From positions 1-64,000 of the forward strand of contig CAVTCJ010000020.1 in NCBI GenBank assembly GCA_963733145.1: DNA of 64,000 bases, given 5' to 3'. The position numbers and the translations under genes were made by a program. The stretch comes from JAHIKV01 sp963733145 (GTDB lineage: Bacteria > Planctomycetota > Planctomycetia > Pirellulales > Thermoguttaceae). The first letter of the stretch is position 1. The number at the start of each line of letters is the position of its first letter. Positions 19,458 to 34,400 of the stretch are shown piece after piece. The notes under the pieces were generated by a model. That model did not search any database and was not told where the DNA came from. It saw nothing but the letters and a program-made list of their open reading frames with translations.

Positions 19458-22400
19458 ATGGGGAGTTGGGGTCTGCTGCGTCATCGTTCCGGGGCCAAGC
19501 CGGTTAAATCTAAATCACATAATCGCCTGCGGAAGGATTCGCTTCACGCGCGCTTCCAACGCTCGCTGCGACTCGAACAGTTCGAGGAGCGGACGCTGCT
19601 GAGTATCGGAACGTGGACGCCCATCGGGCCGGAAGCGATCTATCAGGGACAGACGGAAAACGTCGGCCCCTTGGATACCGACGCCAATTATTACAACGCC
19701 GTGATCGGTTCGATCACCGCCGTGGCGGCCCATCCGACCAACGCCAACGTCCTCTACGTCGGCACAACCAACGGCGGCATCTGGCGGACGAACAACGCCA
19801 CGGCTGCCAATCCCACCTGGACCCAATTGACCGACGACGCCGCTTCGCTCTCCATCGGCGCGCTCAGCTTCGATCCGACCGACGCCACCGGCCAGACTTT
19901 GATCGCGGGCATCGGCCGCTTCAGCGATTATTACCGCGCCGGCGGCGAGTTGACCGGGCTGCTGAAAACCACCAACGGCGGACAGACCTGGACTCCGCAT
20001 CGACGGCGGCGGACTGTTGACCGGCAAGAACTGCATCAGCATCGCCGCCCGCGGACAGACGATCCTCGTCGCGGTGGACAACGCGACCTCGGGCCTATAC
20101 GCGGACGTGGGCCTCTTCCGCAGCAACAACGGCGGCGCCACCTTCACGCAAATCTCCAACGGCAGCGGCACGGTCAGCGGACTGCCCGGCGGCATCGTGT
20201 ACGACTTGGCGGCCGATCCCTCGAACAACCTCACCTTCTACACCGCCGTGGTCGGCGCCGATGGCTTCGGCGGACAGAACGGCATCTACAAATCGACCAA
20301 TCAAGGTCAGACGTGGGTCAAGGTCAGCACGCCGGCGGTGGACGCCTTCCTGCACACCGCCGGCAACAACGTCACGCACCGGGTCCAGATGAGCGTCGGA
20401 ACGTCGGGCCAACTCTACGTGGGAATCCTCGACGCAGTGACCGGCTTGCCCACCAGCGACGAATTGGTCGCCGTCTTCCGCACCGCCGACAAGGGCGTCA
20501 CCTGGACGCAAATGGACCGGCCCCGGATTTCCGTCAACGGTGCAATGCAAAATCTGCAGTTCGACCGCATTACGACGACGGTTGTCGACGGTTTGGGAAC
20601 GCTGCCCAGCGGACAAGGCGCAGTCCATTTCTCGATCGTCGCCGATCCGACCGACGCGAACATCGTCTACATCGGTTGCGACACGCAGCCGGCCATCGGC
20701 GCCGCTTCGGCGATCGGGGCGACCGACTACACCGGCATACTTTTCCGGGGCAATGCCTCGAAGCCGGCCGGGCAGCAATGGACCACCTTAACCCACAGCG
20801 GCACGGCCTCCAACTCCTCCCCGCACGCCGAGTCGCGGGACCTGCGCTTCGACGCCTCCGGCCGGCTGATCGAAGTCGACGACGGCGGCATTTACGTCCG
20901 CACCAGCCCGCGGACCAACAGCGGCGATTGGTTCTCGCTGAACGGCAACTTGCAGATCACCGAGATGCACGACATCGCCTACGACAGCGTGTCGAACATC
21001 GCCATCGCCGGCTCGCAAAACACCGGCGTGTTGGAGCAGACGGCGGACGGCAGCCTCGTGTGGCGGGAAGTGAGCCAGGGCGACGGCGGCGACGTGGCCG
21101 TCGACGAGATGAGCCTGGCCGACTTGAACCAATCCTACCGCTATTCGAGCGGCGCCTATCTGGCCGGCTTCCAGCGCCGCACCGTGGACGCCGACAACAA
21201 CGTTCTCGACACGGTGACGCCGACCTTACTGGTTCTGGGGACCCCCAACCGGACCTTCGATCAGGTCGACGGCGGGCAGTTCCGCACGCCGATCGCCATC
21301 AACGCGGCCGATCCGTCGCGGATCGTGATCGGCGGCGCCCGATCGGTGTTCGAGTCGTTGGATCGCGGCGACACGTTGCGCAACCTCGGCGCGGCCGGCA
21401 ACGCCAACGCCATGGTTTACGGAGGCTATCTGAACGGTGTCGCCAATCCCGACGTGCTTTGGGTGGTCTCCGACCAGGGCGTGTTCCTGCGGACCACCGC
21501 CGCCGGAAACCTGACCCAGATCGCCAACGGCCGCGTGCTCGACATCACCGTCGATCCGAGCAACTGGCAACGCGCGTTCGTCGTCACCGAAAACCAAATT
21601 TATCTGATCACGGACGTGGGCGGAAACGTCACCGTCACCAACATCACCGGAACCTACACCGCCGCCAACGGACTGCGGACCGTGGAGTATTTCAATAGCG
21701 GGGCCAACGGCGCCGTGATCGTCGGCGGCGTGCAAGGCGTCTACTACTCAGAAGCCGACAGCCTCGGAAATTGGACGACGCTCGGCGCGGACCTGCCCAA
21801 CGTTCCCGTTTACGACATGGAGTACGACGTTCAGGACAACCTCTTGGTGGTCGGCACTCTGGGCCGGGGCGCCTGGGAATTGGAGAACCTCCGCAGCGAA
21901 ATCTTCGGCGAACTGACCCTGATCTCGGTCAGCACCAACACGACCACCTACCAATCTACCGAGAGCCCCACGATCAACGTCGCGCCCACCGAACTGACGC
22001 TCCACTTCAACGACGCCACGATCGACCCCAACACGCTGGGCGGCATCCTGGTCATCCGCGCCGGCGCCAACGGCACGTTCTACGACCCGGCGACAAACTC
22101 CTACGACGCCGACGACGTGGTCATCCAGCCGGGCTACATCAGCATCGGCGACAATCCCAACGAAGTCCTGATCCGTTTCGCCGAGACTCTGCCGGACGAC
22201 GTTTACCACGTGACGATCGTCGGCCAGGGGAGCGACGGCGTACATCATTATTACGGGCCGGACGGCAAGCTGGATCTGCCCTTCGCCACCAACGCGGGAA
22301 TGACCATCGGGTTCGACGAGCTGCCGAACTCCGGGGGCGGCACCTATTGGGACGGTCAGAACTTCTCCTGGACCTTCGATTTGAGCCTGGGGCCGCAAAT

Positions 22401-25400
22401 CACCAGCGTGGTCCCGCAGCCGATCACCCGCGGCGCCGACGGCACGCTCTCGCAGGCCCGCAACAAGATCGAGGTCTACTTCAGCGACGCCATGAATCTG
22501 GCGACAGTCCAGTCTTTGGACTATTACAGTCTGATCTCCACGCAAGACACGGCGAACACGGCCGATGACGTGATAATCCATCCGACGCAGGCGGTGTACA
22601 ATGCCGCGGAGAAAAAGGTCACGCTGACCTTCGCTCTCAACAGCGCGCGGCGTTGCGGTCACCGACCTAGCGCAACTAGTGGCCGACGCGGCGAAGAAGT
22701 CCACCGGCGCCTTCCGCTTGCAAGTCGGGGACAAGTACCAGCCGATCGCCGCCGAGGAGCGGACCGACGTGGCCGACAATTGGTTTACCGACGTCGGTTC
22801 GACGTTCGATGATGCCGCCGATCTGGGAGCATTGGCCAACGCAACCGACAGTTCGGCGGGGCAAGCGTGGGTGATCTCCGGTCAAATTTCGCCCGTGTAC
22901 TACGACGCGGAGTGGCCCGGCGGCCGGGACACTCCGGGCAACCGCGACCTGCCCATTGGAGCGACCGACGTGGCGGCCGAGAGCCACACGTTGCCCGCCA
23001 CCGGGGACATCGGTCCCTACGGCGAGATTCCCACCTATTATTACAACTTCCAAACCGTCTACGGCCAGATCCAAAACGGAGACGCGCTGAACCTGATCAC
23101 CTCGGTCCAGAAAGCAGCGCGTGCGGGAGATTTTCTCGCTCCTCTCCCAGTACAGCGGCGTGCAGTTCATCGAATCCGCCGACCAGGGAATGACCATCGT
23201 CACCGGCGACCTGCGGGTGTTCAACCCGACGATTGTGGTCGGACCAGGCGCCCCGGCCGGCATGGCCGGCGGCGGTCCCGAGTCGGGCATGGCCGTCATC
23301 AACAGCTATTACGATTGGGGCAACTCCGAGTACGGCGGGCAGTACATGCAGGTGGCGATGCACGAGATCATGCACCTCTTGTACGCCATGCACTCCTACG
23401 AACTCCCTGCCTTCGAGATCATGGGCAGCAGCGAGACCATCGCCACCCTCGGCTACCCGGAAGGCTACTTTCCCCGGCAACAACGACATCACCGTCTTGC
23501 AGTACCTGTATCGCAACGACAGCATCGACACCGACTTCTACAAGTTCGAGATCGGCTCCGAGGGCGACCTGAACGTGGAAACGGTTGCCCAGCGGCTGCA
23601 AAACGCCAGCTTGCTGGACACCAAACTGGTGCTCTACAACGGACAGTTCCAGCCCATTGCCAGCAACGACGATTACTTCGACGACGACTCGTTCATCGGC
23701 GTGCATTTGCAGCCGGGAACGTACTACATCGGCGTCAGTTCCACCGGCAACTCGCAATACGGCCCGGACGTCGACGGCGGCACGACCGAAGGGGCCTATC
23801 AGTTGCGAATGGACTTCCAGCCCAAGGTCGCGGCGCAAATCACCGATGCCCGCGGCACGCCGCTGGACGGCGACGCCGACGGAGTACCCGGCGGACAGTA
23901 CAATTACTGGTTCAACGTCCAGACGGCCGTGAACACGCTGGTCGTCGACAAGCTGGCCGCGGACGGAGGCAACGGCGCGCTGGCCGCTCCATACAATAAT
24001 ATCGACGGAACGAACGGCGCGTTTTCGGCGGTCCGGGCGAAACAAGCCGTCGATCCGAATTGGCAAGGCATCGTCCGCGTGGTGGGCAACAACTTCGCCA
24101 ACGACGACCAAGGCAACGGCATCCAGGCCGTCGCCGGAAGCCTGCTGGCCGACGGCAAGACCTTCACCATCTCCGACGCCAACCGGACCTTCACCTTCGA
24201 GTTGGACAGCAACAATACGTTCACCCGAGGCAACGTGCAGGTCCCCTTCCAGACCACCGACAGCGCCGCGACCGTCGCCACGAAACTCGCCGCGGCGATC
24301 AATTCGGTGAGTTGGATTCCCTACGGACTAGGCCAGACGACCACCACCCGCTACACCGAGGGCTTATACGCCCGGGCAACTCTCAACGGCAGCCATAGTC
24401 AACGTGGACGGACCGACGGTGACGATCAACCTCGCCGCGACCAAGCTGAAATCGACTCTCCAAGACAACTTGGCCTACGAAATCGGCACGAATCCCCTCG
24501 GCTACACACTCAGCGACGGCAAAAAACTGGAAGTTCCCAAGGGCACCACGCTGATGATCGACGCCGGCGCCGTCCTGAAACTCAGCGCCTCGAACATCTC
24601 CGTGGGCAGCTCGACCGTCGGCGTCGACCGCAGCCTCGGCGCCATTGCAGGTCCTCGGCAAACCGGGAAGCAACGTTTACTTCACCTCCTATCTCGACGA
24701 ACGGGTAGGCGCGGACACCTACGCCAACACCACCGTCCCCTCGGCCGGCAACTGGGGCGGATTGGTCTTTCGCAACAACTACGACTACGACGAGCAAGCG
24801 GTCACTCCGAACCGGGTGGTGCTCGAACAGGAAGGCATCTTCCTCAACTACGTCAACTACGCCGACATCCGCTACGGCGGCGGGAAGGTCACGGTCAACG
24901 GCATCCCGGACGTTTACAATCCGATCCACATGGTCGAGGCCCGGCCCACCGTCGCCTTCAGCACCATCCGCTACAGCGCCGACGCGGCCATGTCGGCCGA
25001 TCCCAACAGCCTCCTGGAATCGACCTTCCACGACCGTTTCGGCGAAAGCGTGTTCGCGGCGGACTACAACCGCGTCGGCCCCGATCTGCACGGCAACAAG
25101 CTCGTCTCCAACAGCCTCAACGCGCTATTCCTCCGCGTGAGCACCGCCGCGGCCTCGTCGATCGAGCAACTCGAAGTCTCGGCCCGGTTCGACGACGCGG
25201 ACGTGGTCCTGGCCATCCCCGAGAACCTGATAATTACCGGCGACGCGGGCGGGGCCGTCGCGGTCACGGGGACTTGCCCCTTGACGGCCGACGGGCGCAA
25301 CCAACTCGTCGTGCCCAGTCATTATGGGGACTTTGCCGACCGCCAGTATTTCTCCATCAACGACGGGGTGAAGACGGTCCGCTTCGAGTTCGACCTGGTC

Positions 25401-28400
25401 GGCAACGGCGTGGCGACGGGGAGCGTGCGGATCGCGCTGACCTTGGCCTCGCAGGACCCCGCCGATGTCGCCCAGATCATCGCCGCTGCGATCAACGGCG
25501 TCGCCAATTTCAAAGTCACGGCCACAGCCGTGGGCGGCAGCGTGCTGCTCGAAGGGACGAACGTCGACGTCCGCGGGCTGTCGGGCATTCAGGCCCGGAT
25601 GGCCGGCCGGCTGTCGATCGACCCCGGCGCGGTCGTCAAGCTCGGCGGCTCCCGCATCGAAACCGGCGTCGGCGCCCAGTTCATCGCCGAAGGCATAGAT
25701 GGATACGATATCATCTTCACCTCGTTGCAGGACGACACTTACGGCGCCGGCGGCACGTTCGACACCTCCAATAACGGACACAACCAATCTCCCGCGGAGG
25801 GCGACTGGGGCGGTCTCGTACTTCGACCCGGCCTCGCGGGGGAGCATCGACCAGGCCCGCGTCTTCTACGCCGGCGGCAGCACCTCGATCGAAGGCGGCT
25901 TCGGCTACTTCGCCCCCGTCGAAATCCATCAGGCGACCGTCCGCGTGACGAACACCCTCTTCGAGAACGACATGGCGCACATGGCCGGAAACCGCAACGG
26001 CCGCGGAACGATCACCGATCCGGCCGTGATTTACGTCGCTCTTCTCGCAGCCGGTCATTGCGGGCAACACCTTCGTCGACAACGCGGCCCCGGTCATCTC
26101 GATCGACGTCAACTCGTTGAGCTATCTGAACGTGGCCGATTGGGGCCGGGCCACCGGCCTGAGAAACGCCTTCGACCAGTACGGCGACAATTACGGCCCC
26201 TTGGTCCGCGAAAACCGCCTCGACGGCAACTCGATCAACGGCATGGTCGTCCGCGGCGGCACTTTGACCACCGAAGGCGTCTGGGACGACACCGACATCG
26301 TACACGTCGTCTACGACGAAATCGTGGTGACGAACCTCTGCACCTACGGCGGCTTGCGCCTGCAAAGCAGCCCCACCGAGAGCCTGGTCGTCAAGCTCAG
26401 CGGCGCCGACGCCGGTTTTACGGCCACCGGCCGGCCGCTGGAAATCGACGACCGCATCGGCGGCACGATCCAGGTCATCGGCACGCCGGGCCATCCGGTG
26501 GTCTTCACCGACTTGGCCGACGACACCGTCGGCGCCGGCTCGACTCCCGACAACCGGACCATGATGGACACCGACAACACGCCCAACTCGACCGGCACGG
26601 CCGGCGCTTGGCGAAGCATCAAGCTCGAGGAGTACAGCAACGACCGCAACGTGGCGGTTATCAACGAGGCGGAGTCGGCCAACGGTCGCCTCGGCGGACG
26701 CCAACGGCACTCCCGATACGGCGGAGTACCTCGGCCAGTTGGCCACCGAGGACAAGGGAGGCGACGAAACGCTCCGCCTCGGATTCGAGGTCCACGGCAC
26801 GATCGCGCTGGATCGCCCCGCCGACGCCGACGTGTACAGTTTCACGGGCTACGCCGGCAGCGAAGCTGTGGATCCAACTCGACCGCACCACCTTCTCCCT
26901 GGACACCGTGGTCGAGTTGCTCGACGCGGACGGGAACGTGATCGCCCGCAGCGACAACTGGCGCGCCGAGGCCGCGGACCCCAGCCTGCTGTTTGGTTCC
27001 GCCTTGACCCTGGACGGCGACGATTGGGGCTATGCGGACGTTTACAGCATCAATCCCCGCGACGCCGGAATGCGTGTGGTGTTGCCCGGCCCGGAGGGCC
27101 AACAGCGCGATTTATTACGTCCGCGTGTCGAGCACGGCGCCGCTCGCTCCCGGCGCTCACCAGACGAGCGGCGAGTATCAATTGCAAATCCGCTTGCAGA
27201 AGGTCTACGAGCATCCCGGCTCGACCATCCGCTACGCCGATATCCGCTACGCCACGAACGGCATCGAAGTGCTCGGGCTGCCGGGCCACTCCCCGCTTTC
27301 CACCGACGTATACGAGACCGAGGCCCCCGACAACCCCACCTCGACCAGCAACAACACCTTCGACACCGCCCAGCCGATCGGCAACCTGCTCCAATCCGAT
27401 CAGAACGAAATCAGCGTGGGCGGATACCTGGCGGACTATCAGGACGTGGACTGGTACAAACTGGACCTCAAGTACGACGATACGATCCAGCGGATTCCCG
27501 ACATCACCACGGAAGGTTCGGTCTATCCCGTAACGATCGACCTCGACTATGCCGATGGCTTAGTACGCCCCGACACCAAGGTGTGGGTGTTCGACGAGAC
27601 GGGGGCGTTGATCCTGCAGGGGACGGACTCGGGCATCGTCGACGATCAGCCCGATCCGACCGCCGGCACCAACCTCGACGACCTGACCCGCGGCTCGGTG
27701 GGTGCCCGCGATCCGTTCATCGGTCCGGTCTACCTGCTCGAGGGACATACATACTATATCGCGGTGACCAGCACCGGCGCGAAGGCCACGGCGTTGACCG
27801 ATGACCCGATGTCGCGGTTGGAGCCGATCGATTCCATCCAGCGGATCGCCGAAGACAATATCGACGGCACGAACGCCTCCGGCATCGGCAACAGTCCCCA
27901 ATACGATCTGAATCTCGCGCCGGTCCCCTTCCATCTCGGCGACGTTACCATGTACGTGCTCAATGACGGCAACGTATTTACGGCCGATCCCTTCACCGGC
28001 GCGACCGAGACGACCTACGACCCGTTGGCCGGCGGTTATTCCTACGGCGACCTCGTGATGCGTCCCGACGGTTCGCTTTACGCGATTACGCGGAGTGGAA
28101 CCGGGACCGACCAAAACGCGGACTCGGGGCGGTTGCAGCAACTCAGTACGGGTGACACCAGCGTGATCTCCGACGTGAGCGACGGGCTGGTTACGTACCG
28201 CTATTCGACCGATCCCAACGACCCGTGGTATACGCTTGAGGTCGCGGGCGACAACGAGGCCGGCGGCGTCCACATGGAGGCAATGGTTTACAGCGATAGC
28301 TTGGGCGGCTGGCTGGTGACGGGCAACGCCTTGAACGGCTTCGGCGAAGTCGCCTATCAGAGCAACCTCCTGTACCTGCTGAAACCGGACGGCACGGCCA

Positions 28401-31400
28401 CCGACCCGGCCGGGATCGCCAACGATTACCCGCCCGATGCAGGCGTCGAATATCTCGGCCGGATGCCGACCAACATTATTCCCATCGCGCAGCTTGCCAC
28501 CGGTCCGGTGATCACCGCGGTCGACGCCACCCACGCCACCGACGATACCAAAGACATCCTCGACGGCACGCAGTTCACCGTCACCAACCAAAACGGCGAG
28601 GCCCGGACGTTCGAGTTGGACTGCGGTCCGGACGTGGACATGGGCAGCGGCGCCCTCGACGTCCGCGACGGAATGACCTTCACCGTCGGCGCCTCCGACA
28701 CCGTCAATCAAACGTTCGAGTTCGACGGCGGGCCGGTGATGGTCTTCGGTCCCGAAGCGATGGGGCCGGCGATCGCCGCCGCGGCCGCGACCAACGACAC
28801 CAACGCCGCCAACGACGTTCTCGACGGCACGCAGCTTACGGTGACCGACGTCGGCGGCAACGCCGTGACGTTCGAGTTGGATTGCGGTCCGGATATCGAC
28901 CTGGGCGGCGGCGCTTTCGAGCGTCCGCGACGGCATGACCTTCACCCTCGACGACGGCAACGGCGCGAAGACCTACGAGTTCGACGGCGGCCCAGTGCTG
29001 GTCTTCGGACCCGACAACGCGAAGAGCCTTCAAGGCCAGACCTTCACCATCACCGATCAGAACGGCATCCCCGCGACGTTCGAGTTCAACGTCGACGGCA
29101 CGGTGACTCCGGGCAATACGGAGGTCAAGATCGCCGAGAACGATTCGGCCTTGACCGTGGCAACCGACGTGGTGGACGCCATCAACGGCCTGACCGGCGG
29201 CACGATCGTGGCCGGGCTGGGCGATTTTACGGCCGCCGAGGCCCGCGTCTCGCTGTCGTACGACAGTCGGACCGTGGCCCCGGTAAACGGCGGCGGGCTG
29301 CTCCTGGTCGACGGAAGCTACGGCCTCGCCGACGGCTCACACATCGCGATCGACTTCAATGAGGCTTGGGACGATGCGACCTTCCAGAATCAAATCGTCT
29401 CGACCGTCGAGACGAACCAGCCGGACATCGACGCCGGCGCAGCCGTCCGCGGCGCGGGCAACGGCCGCATTACCTTCGCCGGCGCCACGAGTATCGACCT
29501 CGCCGGCATGGGGGCGACGTGGACGCAACGCGACGGCGTGGCGCACGGCGTCGCCCCGGCCCCGCAGAGCGCGGCCGGCTTGCAGGACCCCGCCAGCGGT
29601 TACCAGGTCATCCTTTTCGGCGCCTCGGACACCGCCGATCAGATAGCCCGAAAGATCTCCGACGCGATCAATCAGTGCGGGCCAATCTTCCTCCGTTCTC
29701 GGTAATCGCTGCGCCGGACGCAGGCAACGTGAACTTGACGAACGACTCGCCGACGGCCCTGCCCACCGCCGACGCCCCGCTGACGCGCGTCAACGGCGGA
29801 AGCCTCGACGGCAAGACCTTCACGATTACCGACAACGCGGGCGTGTCCACAACGTTCGAGTTCGACGTTGACGGCACGGTGACTCAGGGAAATACGGCGG
29901 TTAAGATCAACGCCGGCGATACCGCGGATCTCGTGGCCATGGCGGCGATCAACGCCATCAACAACCTTGCCAACGGCGTGGTCAAAGCCGCCCTCGGAGA
30001 CAACACGGCCTCCCAAGCCCGCGTTTCCTTGATCCAAGACAGTCAAACCCTCGTGCCCTTCGGCAACGGATTGCTCTATACGGAAGGCCGCTACGGCCGC
30101 GCGGTTCCCGGCAGCAACACGATCCTCATCGGCTTCGAGGAAACGTGGGACGATCCGGTCTTCCAGAGCATCCTCACCGCCGCTCCGCTGAGCTACCCGG
30201 CGTTTTTCGGCGACCGCGTCGCCGGCGTCGTCAATACGAACCTACCCGGCGTGGTCACGGCCAGCGCCGCCGGCCGGACCGTGGGCAACGACCGCATCAC
30301 CTTCCTGGGCGCCGCCTACCACGTCTTCGACACGATGGTCGATCCCAACGATCCGGCGGCCGCCCCGGTTCTGGATGCAGCGGCTCGGCGCGGACAACGG
30401 CAGCGGCGCCCCGTTGAGCGAAGCCGGATTGCAAGACGGATCATCCAGCTATCCGATCATCACCTTCGGTGCGGCCGACACCGCCCGGGAGATTGCCGTC
30501 AAGATTTCCGCGTCCATTAACGCCGCCAACTTCGGCGTCACCTCCACGGCCGAAGGGGCTAACGTCGATCTGACCCATTCTTCGTTGGTCGATGTGCCCG
30601 TGGTAGATGCCCCGCTGACGACTTTCGGCAGCGGCCCCGGCGGCAAGATCACCGGCATGGCCTTCATCGGCAGCACGCTCTACGCCGTCAGCGACGCGGG
30701 TGGGTTCTACGAGATAACCAACTACGGCCAGCCGGACTTCAAGACCTGGCCCGACATCAGCGATCCGAACGACACCCACGAACCCCGCGAAATTCAGCCG
30801 ATTCCCAATCCCAACGGCGCGGCTTTGCGGTTCATTGGCGCGGTCGAGTCCGATCAGAACGCCGGCGAATACGTCCAGTTTGCCGGTTTGACGCTGGGGC
30901 CGCAAAACGTCGAGGAAGGGAGCTTTGCCCAAACCCTGTTTGCCGTTTCCCGCACGGGCGACCTCTACGCCTTGTCGCCCCAGGCCGATTCGGTGGTGAA
31001 GGAGGGGATTTTCGTCGACGCCCAGACCAGCGTCACGATCCCCGGGGTGGCCACCGCCTCCGGCTTGGCCTTTTCAACCCTGGATTACAACATGTGGCAC
31101 GTCACCGACCGGCGCGCGGACGACGACGGCCACGACGTGAACGCGACCTATGACTATAGCCGCGCGGAGCCGCCGCCGCCGGAGCGGGAGGATCTCCCGC
31201 CCGGAGGCGCCAGCTACTACTTCGGCTACGAAGTCGCCGGCAACTACGACGCCCCCGGCGGCGCTTACGGTTCGCTCACCACCCAGGCCTTCAGCCTGCA
31301 AAATTACACCAAGGCCGACGCGCCCACGCTGTACTTCGATTACTTCCTCGACAACGGGGACAATACGGTCTACGACTCCGCCCGCGTCTTCGCCTCGGCC

Positions 31401-34400
31401 GACGGCGTCAACTGGTACGTCTTGGGGGCCACGCCGGACAATCCCTCGGGCAATCTGGTGGACACCAACGGACTGTGGCTGCAAACGCGGCTCGCTCCGC
31501 CGGAAGACCCGTGGATGTACGGCAACAACCAGTGGATCTATCAATACTCCCTGGCCGACTTCGCCGGCTCGGACGCGGTCTATCTGCGCTTCGACTTCTC
31601 CACCGCCGGGGATATGAACGTCGGCGACACGGGCAACGAACTGGACACCACCGGCGCCTATCTGCAGGCCCTCGACGGCGAACACATCGAAGACGGCGAC
31701 TTTCTGTACGTCGACGGGCACGAGTTCGACTTCGACATGGGCATGGCCCTGCGGCTGCCGAACGTCGCGGGCGACGCGATCCCCGATGGGGAAACGTTCT
31801 CCATCATGACCTACGACGTCAATGGCGATTTGGTCCCCTTGCGCACGTTCGAGTTCGATAAGGGGGACGGCCACGTTGCGGACGGCAACGTGCCGATCGC
31901 CATTGAAGACGGACAAACCACCACGCAAGTGGCCGCCGCGATCGTCAGAGCCGTGAACAACGAGGGACTGGTCAACGAAAACGTAGTCGGCATTCATACT
32001 TCGGCGCCGGCCATCGATCCCAGCCGTTCGGACGAATTCAGCGGCGACACCAGCGCCTTTTTGGGGATGAACGACGCCACGCCCAGCGGAACCATTTATA
32101 TGGTGTTCGACGATTGGGGCGGAACGGCCGCCGACGCCGAACAGTCCTCGGCCAACGACCAGGACGACAACATGTCCTGGGCGGCGGCGGCCAGCAACGT
32201 CCTCGAATGGACCGGCTGGGGGAACGTCGACGGCATGACCACTGCCGACGAGTATTTCCAATATATGCAGGACCACTGGACCGACGAAGCGAGCATCGAA
32301 TACCTCGGCTGGGAGTGGTGGTTCAGCGGAGACAACTTGGCCCAGGGCTATCCCGATTATGCCCAGGTCGACGTCCCGGGCGGCGGTTTCTATCCGGACC
32401 GCGATATGTTCAACTACCTAACCTATGAGTTCGATCAATCGAAAGCCATGTCGTCGCTCGACGGCTTCCTCCACGACGGCTATGGCTGCACGGTCAATGT
32501 CTTGAACAACTCCACCAAGGAGGTGCATGAGCTTACGGCGTGGGGATTCGACTACGACGCCACCGGCAACTACCTGGGCATATACGTCACCGATTCGATG
32601 GATGACGAATCGATCCCCGGCGCCCCCGATCGTCTGCGGTACTACCAGGTCGAATGGTCGCCGGCCGATCAGACGTGGCACCTGAAAGATTACCAAGGCA
32701 GCGATAATTGGGACATCTACGAGGTGTACGGTTTGAAGGCGAAAGCGGCGCTCGGCACCACGGGCCCGATCGTCGCCGACTACTACGACAACCGCGTAAT
32801 GCTCAACGGCGCCGAATGGGTCGAGCAAACGCCTGCCCCCAACCACACCGATCCGACGATCGAACTCGTCGGCAACGGTTTTGGAACCTACTCCGGCACG
32901 CCCATCACCATCACCTCGATGATGTCCTCCGACGAGGTGGCCCAAGCCATCGGCGAGGCGTTCGACAACTACTTCGCCGGCGGCGCCAAGTCGTTCGTGG
33001 TGCAAGGCAGCACCGTGCGAATGATCCATCACGCGGTCGATTACTCCGGCCCGCTGCCTTACGCCTACGACTTGCCGGGCGACCTGCTCACCGAGGGCTT
33101 CAACTCCATCCTTCGCGGCCAGGACAACGCCCACGAGGGCTTCTACATCGACAACATCGTGGTCGGTTTCGCCGAACGGGGCGAAATGGCCACCCAGTCG
33201 CCGGTCGGCGATACGAACTTCACCTTCACCAACCCGGATACGATCATCACCACCGGCTACTACCAACTCCAGGTCCGCAAGGCCAGCGAGTACGCCACCT
33301 GGGCGCCCGATTATCTGTATCCGATGACCCTCGACCGCTCGTTCGACATCAACGACCGCTTCGACGACAGCTACACGCTGACGACCGTGTCGGCCAATGA
33401 CATCTCCCAGGGTTCGACGTTCGTCGTCAGCGACGGGGTTACGCCGGTGACGTTCCAGTTCCTCGACGAGAACGTGCAGAGCGGCAATCCGGACTTCGAG
33501 CCGGTCTACTTCTCGAAGAACATGACCGCCTCGGAAGTGGCCCACGTGGTCACCGATGCGGTAAACGCGGCCGCGGCGGCCGGCCTGTTCAACGTGACCG
33601 CCACGATGAACGAGTACAGCAACCTCGTCGATCTGTTCGGCGCCGCCAAGGTCACAACCCCGCGAACCAGCCCGTCCGATTTCAACATCACGCTGCAGTT
33701 CGACGGCGGCCTGACAGCCAGTCAGCAGGCGATCTTCGAAGAAGCGGCTTACATTTGGGAATCGATCATCGTCGGCGACATCCCGGACGTGCAGACCACT
33801 CTGGGGCTGGTCGACGACATTGTGATCGACGCCAGCGGGATTTACATCGACGGCCAGGGCGGCATCCTCGGTCAGGCCGGCCCCACTGGACTTCGGAACG
33901 TCTCATACCTCCCCTACTCGGCCCAAATGCAGTTCGACACGGCGGACTTGGCACAGTTGGAAGCCGACGGCCAACTGCTGGAGGTTATCACCCATGAAAT
34001 GGGACACTCGCTGGGGTTCGGCACCATCTGGTCCGACTTGGGGCTACTCATCGGGGCCGGCACTTCCGATCCGGAATTCATCGGCGCCGGCGCAACCGCC
34101 GAATACAACGCGATCTTCGGTCTGACCGCGTCGTCGGTGCCGGTGGAGAGCACGGGCGGACCCGGCACGGCCGATGCCCACTGGCGCGAGACGGTTTTCG
34201 ACAACGAGTTGATGACCGGATGGATCAATAGCGGCGTAAACCCCTTGAGCCGCATTACGGCTGCCTCCATGGGGGATATCGGCTACCAGGTCAACCTGGA
34301 CGCCGCCCAAGCCTACCTGCCGCCGAGCTCACCACCACTTCCGACAAACTCATCGACGGCTCCAGCCAGGGCGTCCACCTCATGGAAGTCCTCGATCTGC

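Noticed and set aside
18917..19602. Several plus-strand frames upstream of the giant gene
   Set aside because: They overlap one another and the known start, contain no recognisable domain, and include a degenerate palindrome.
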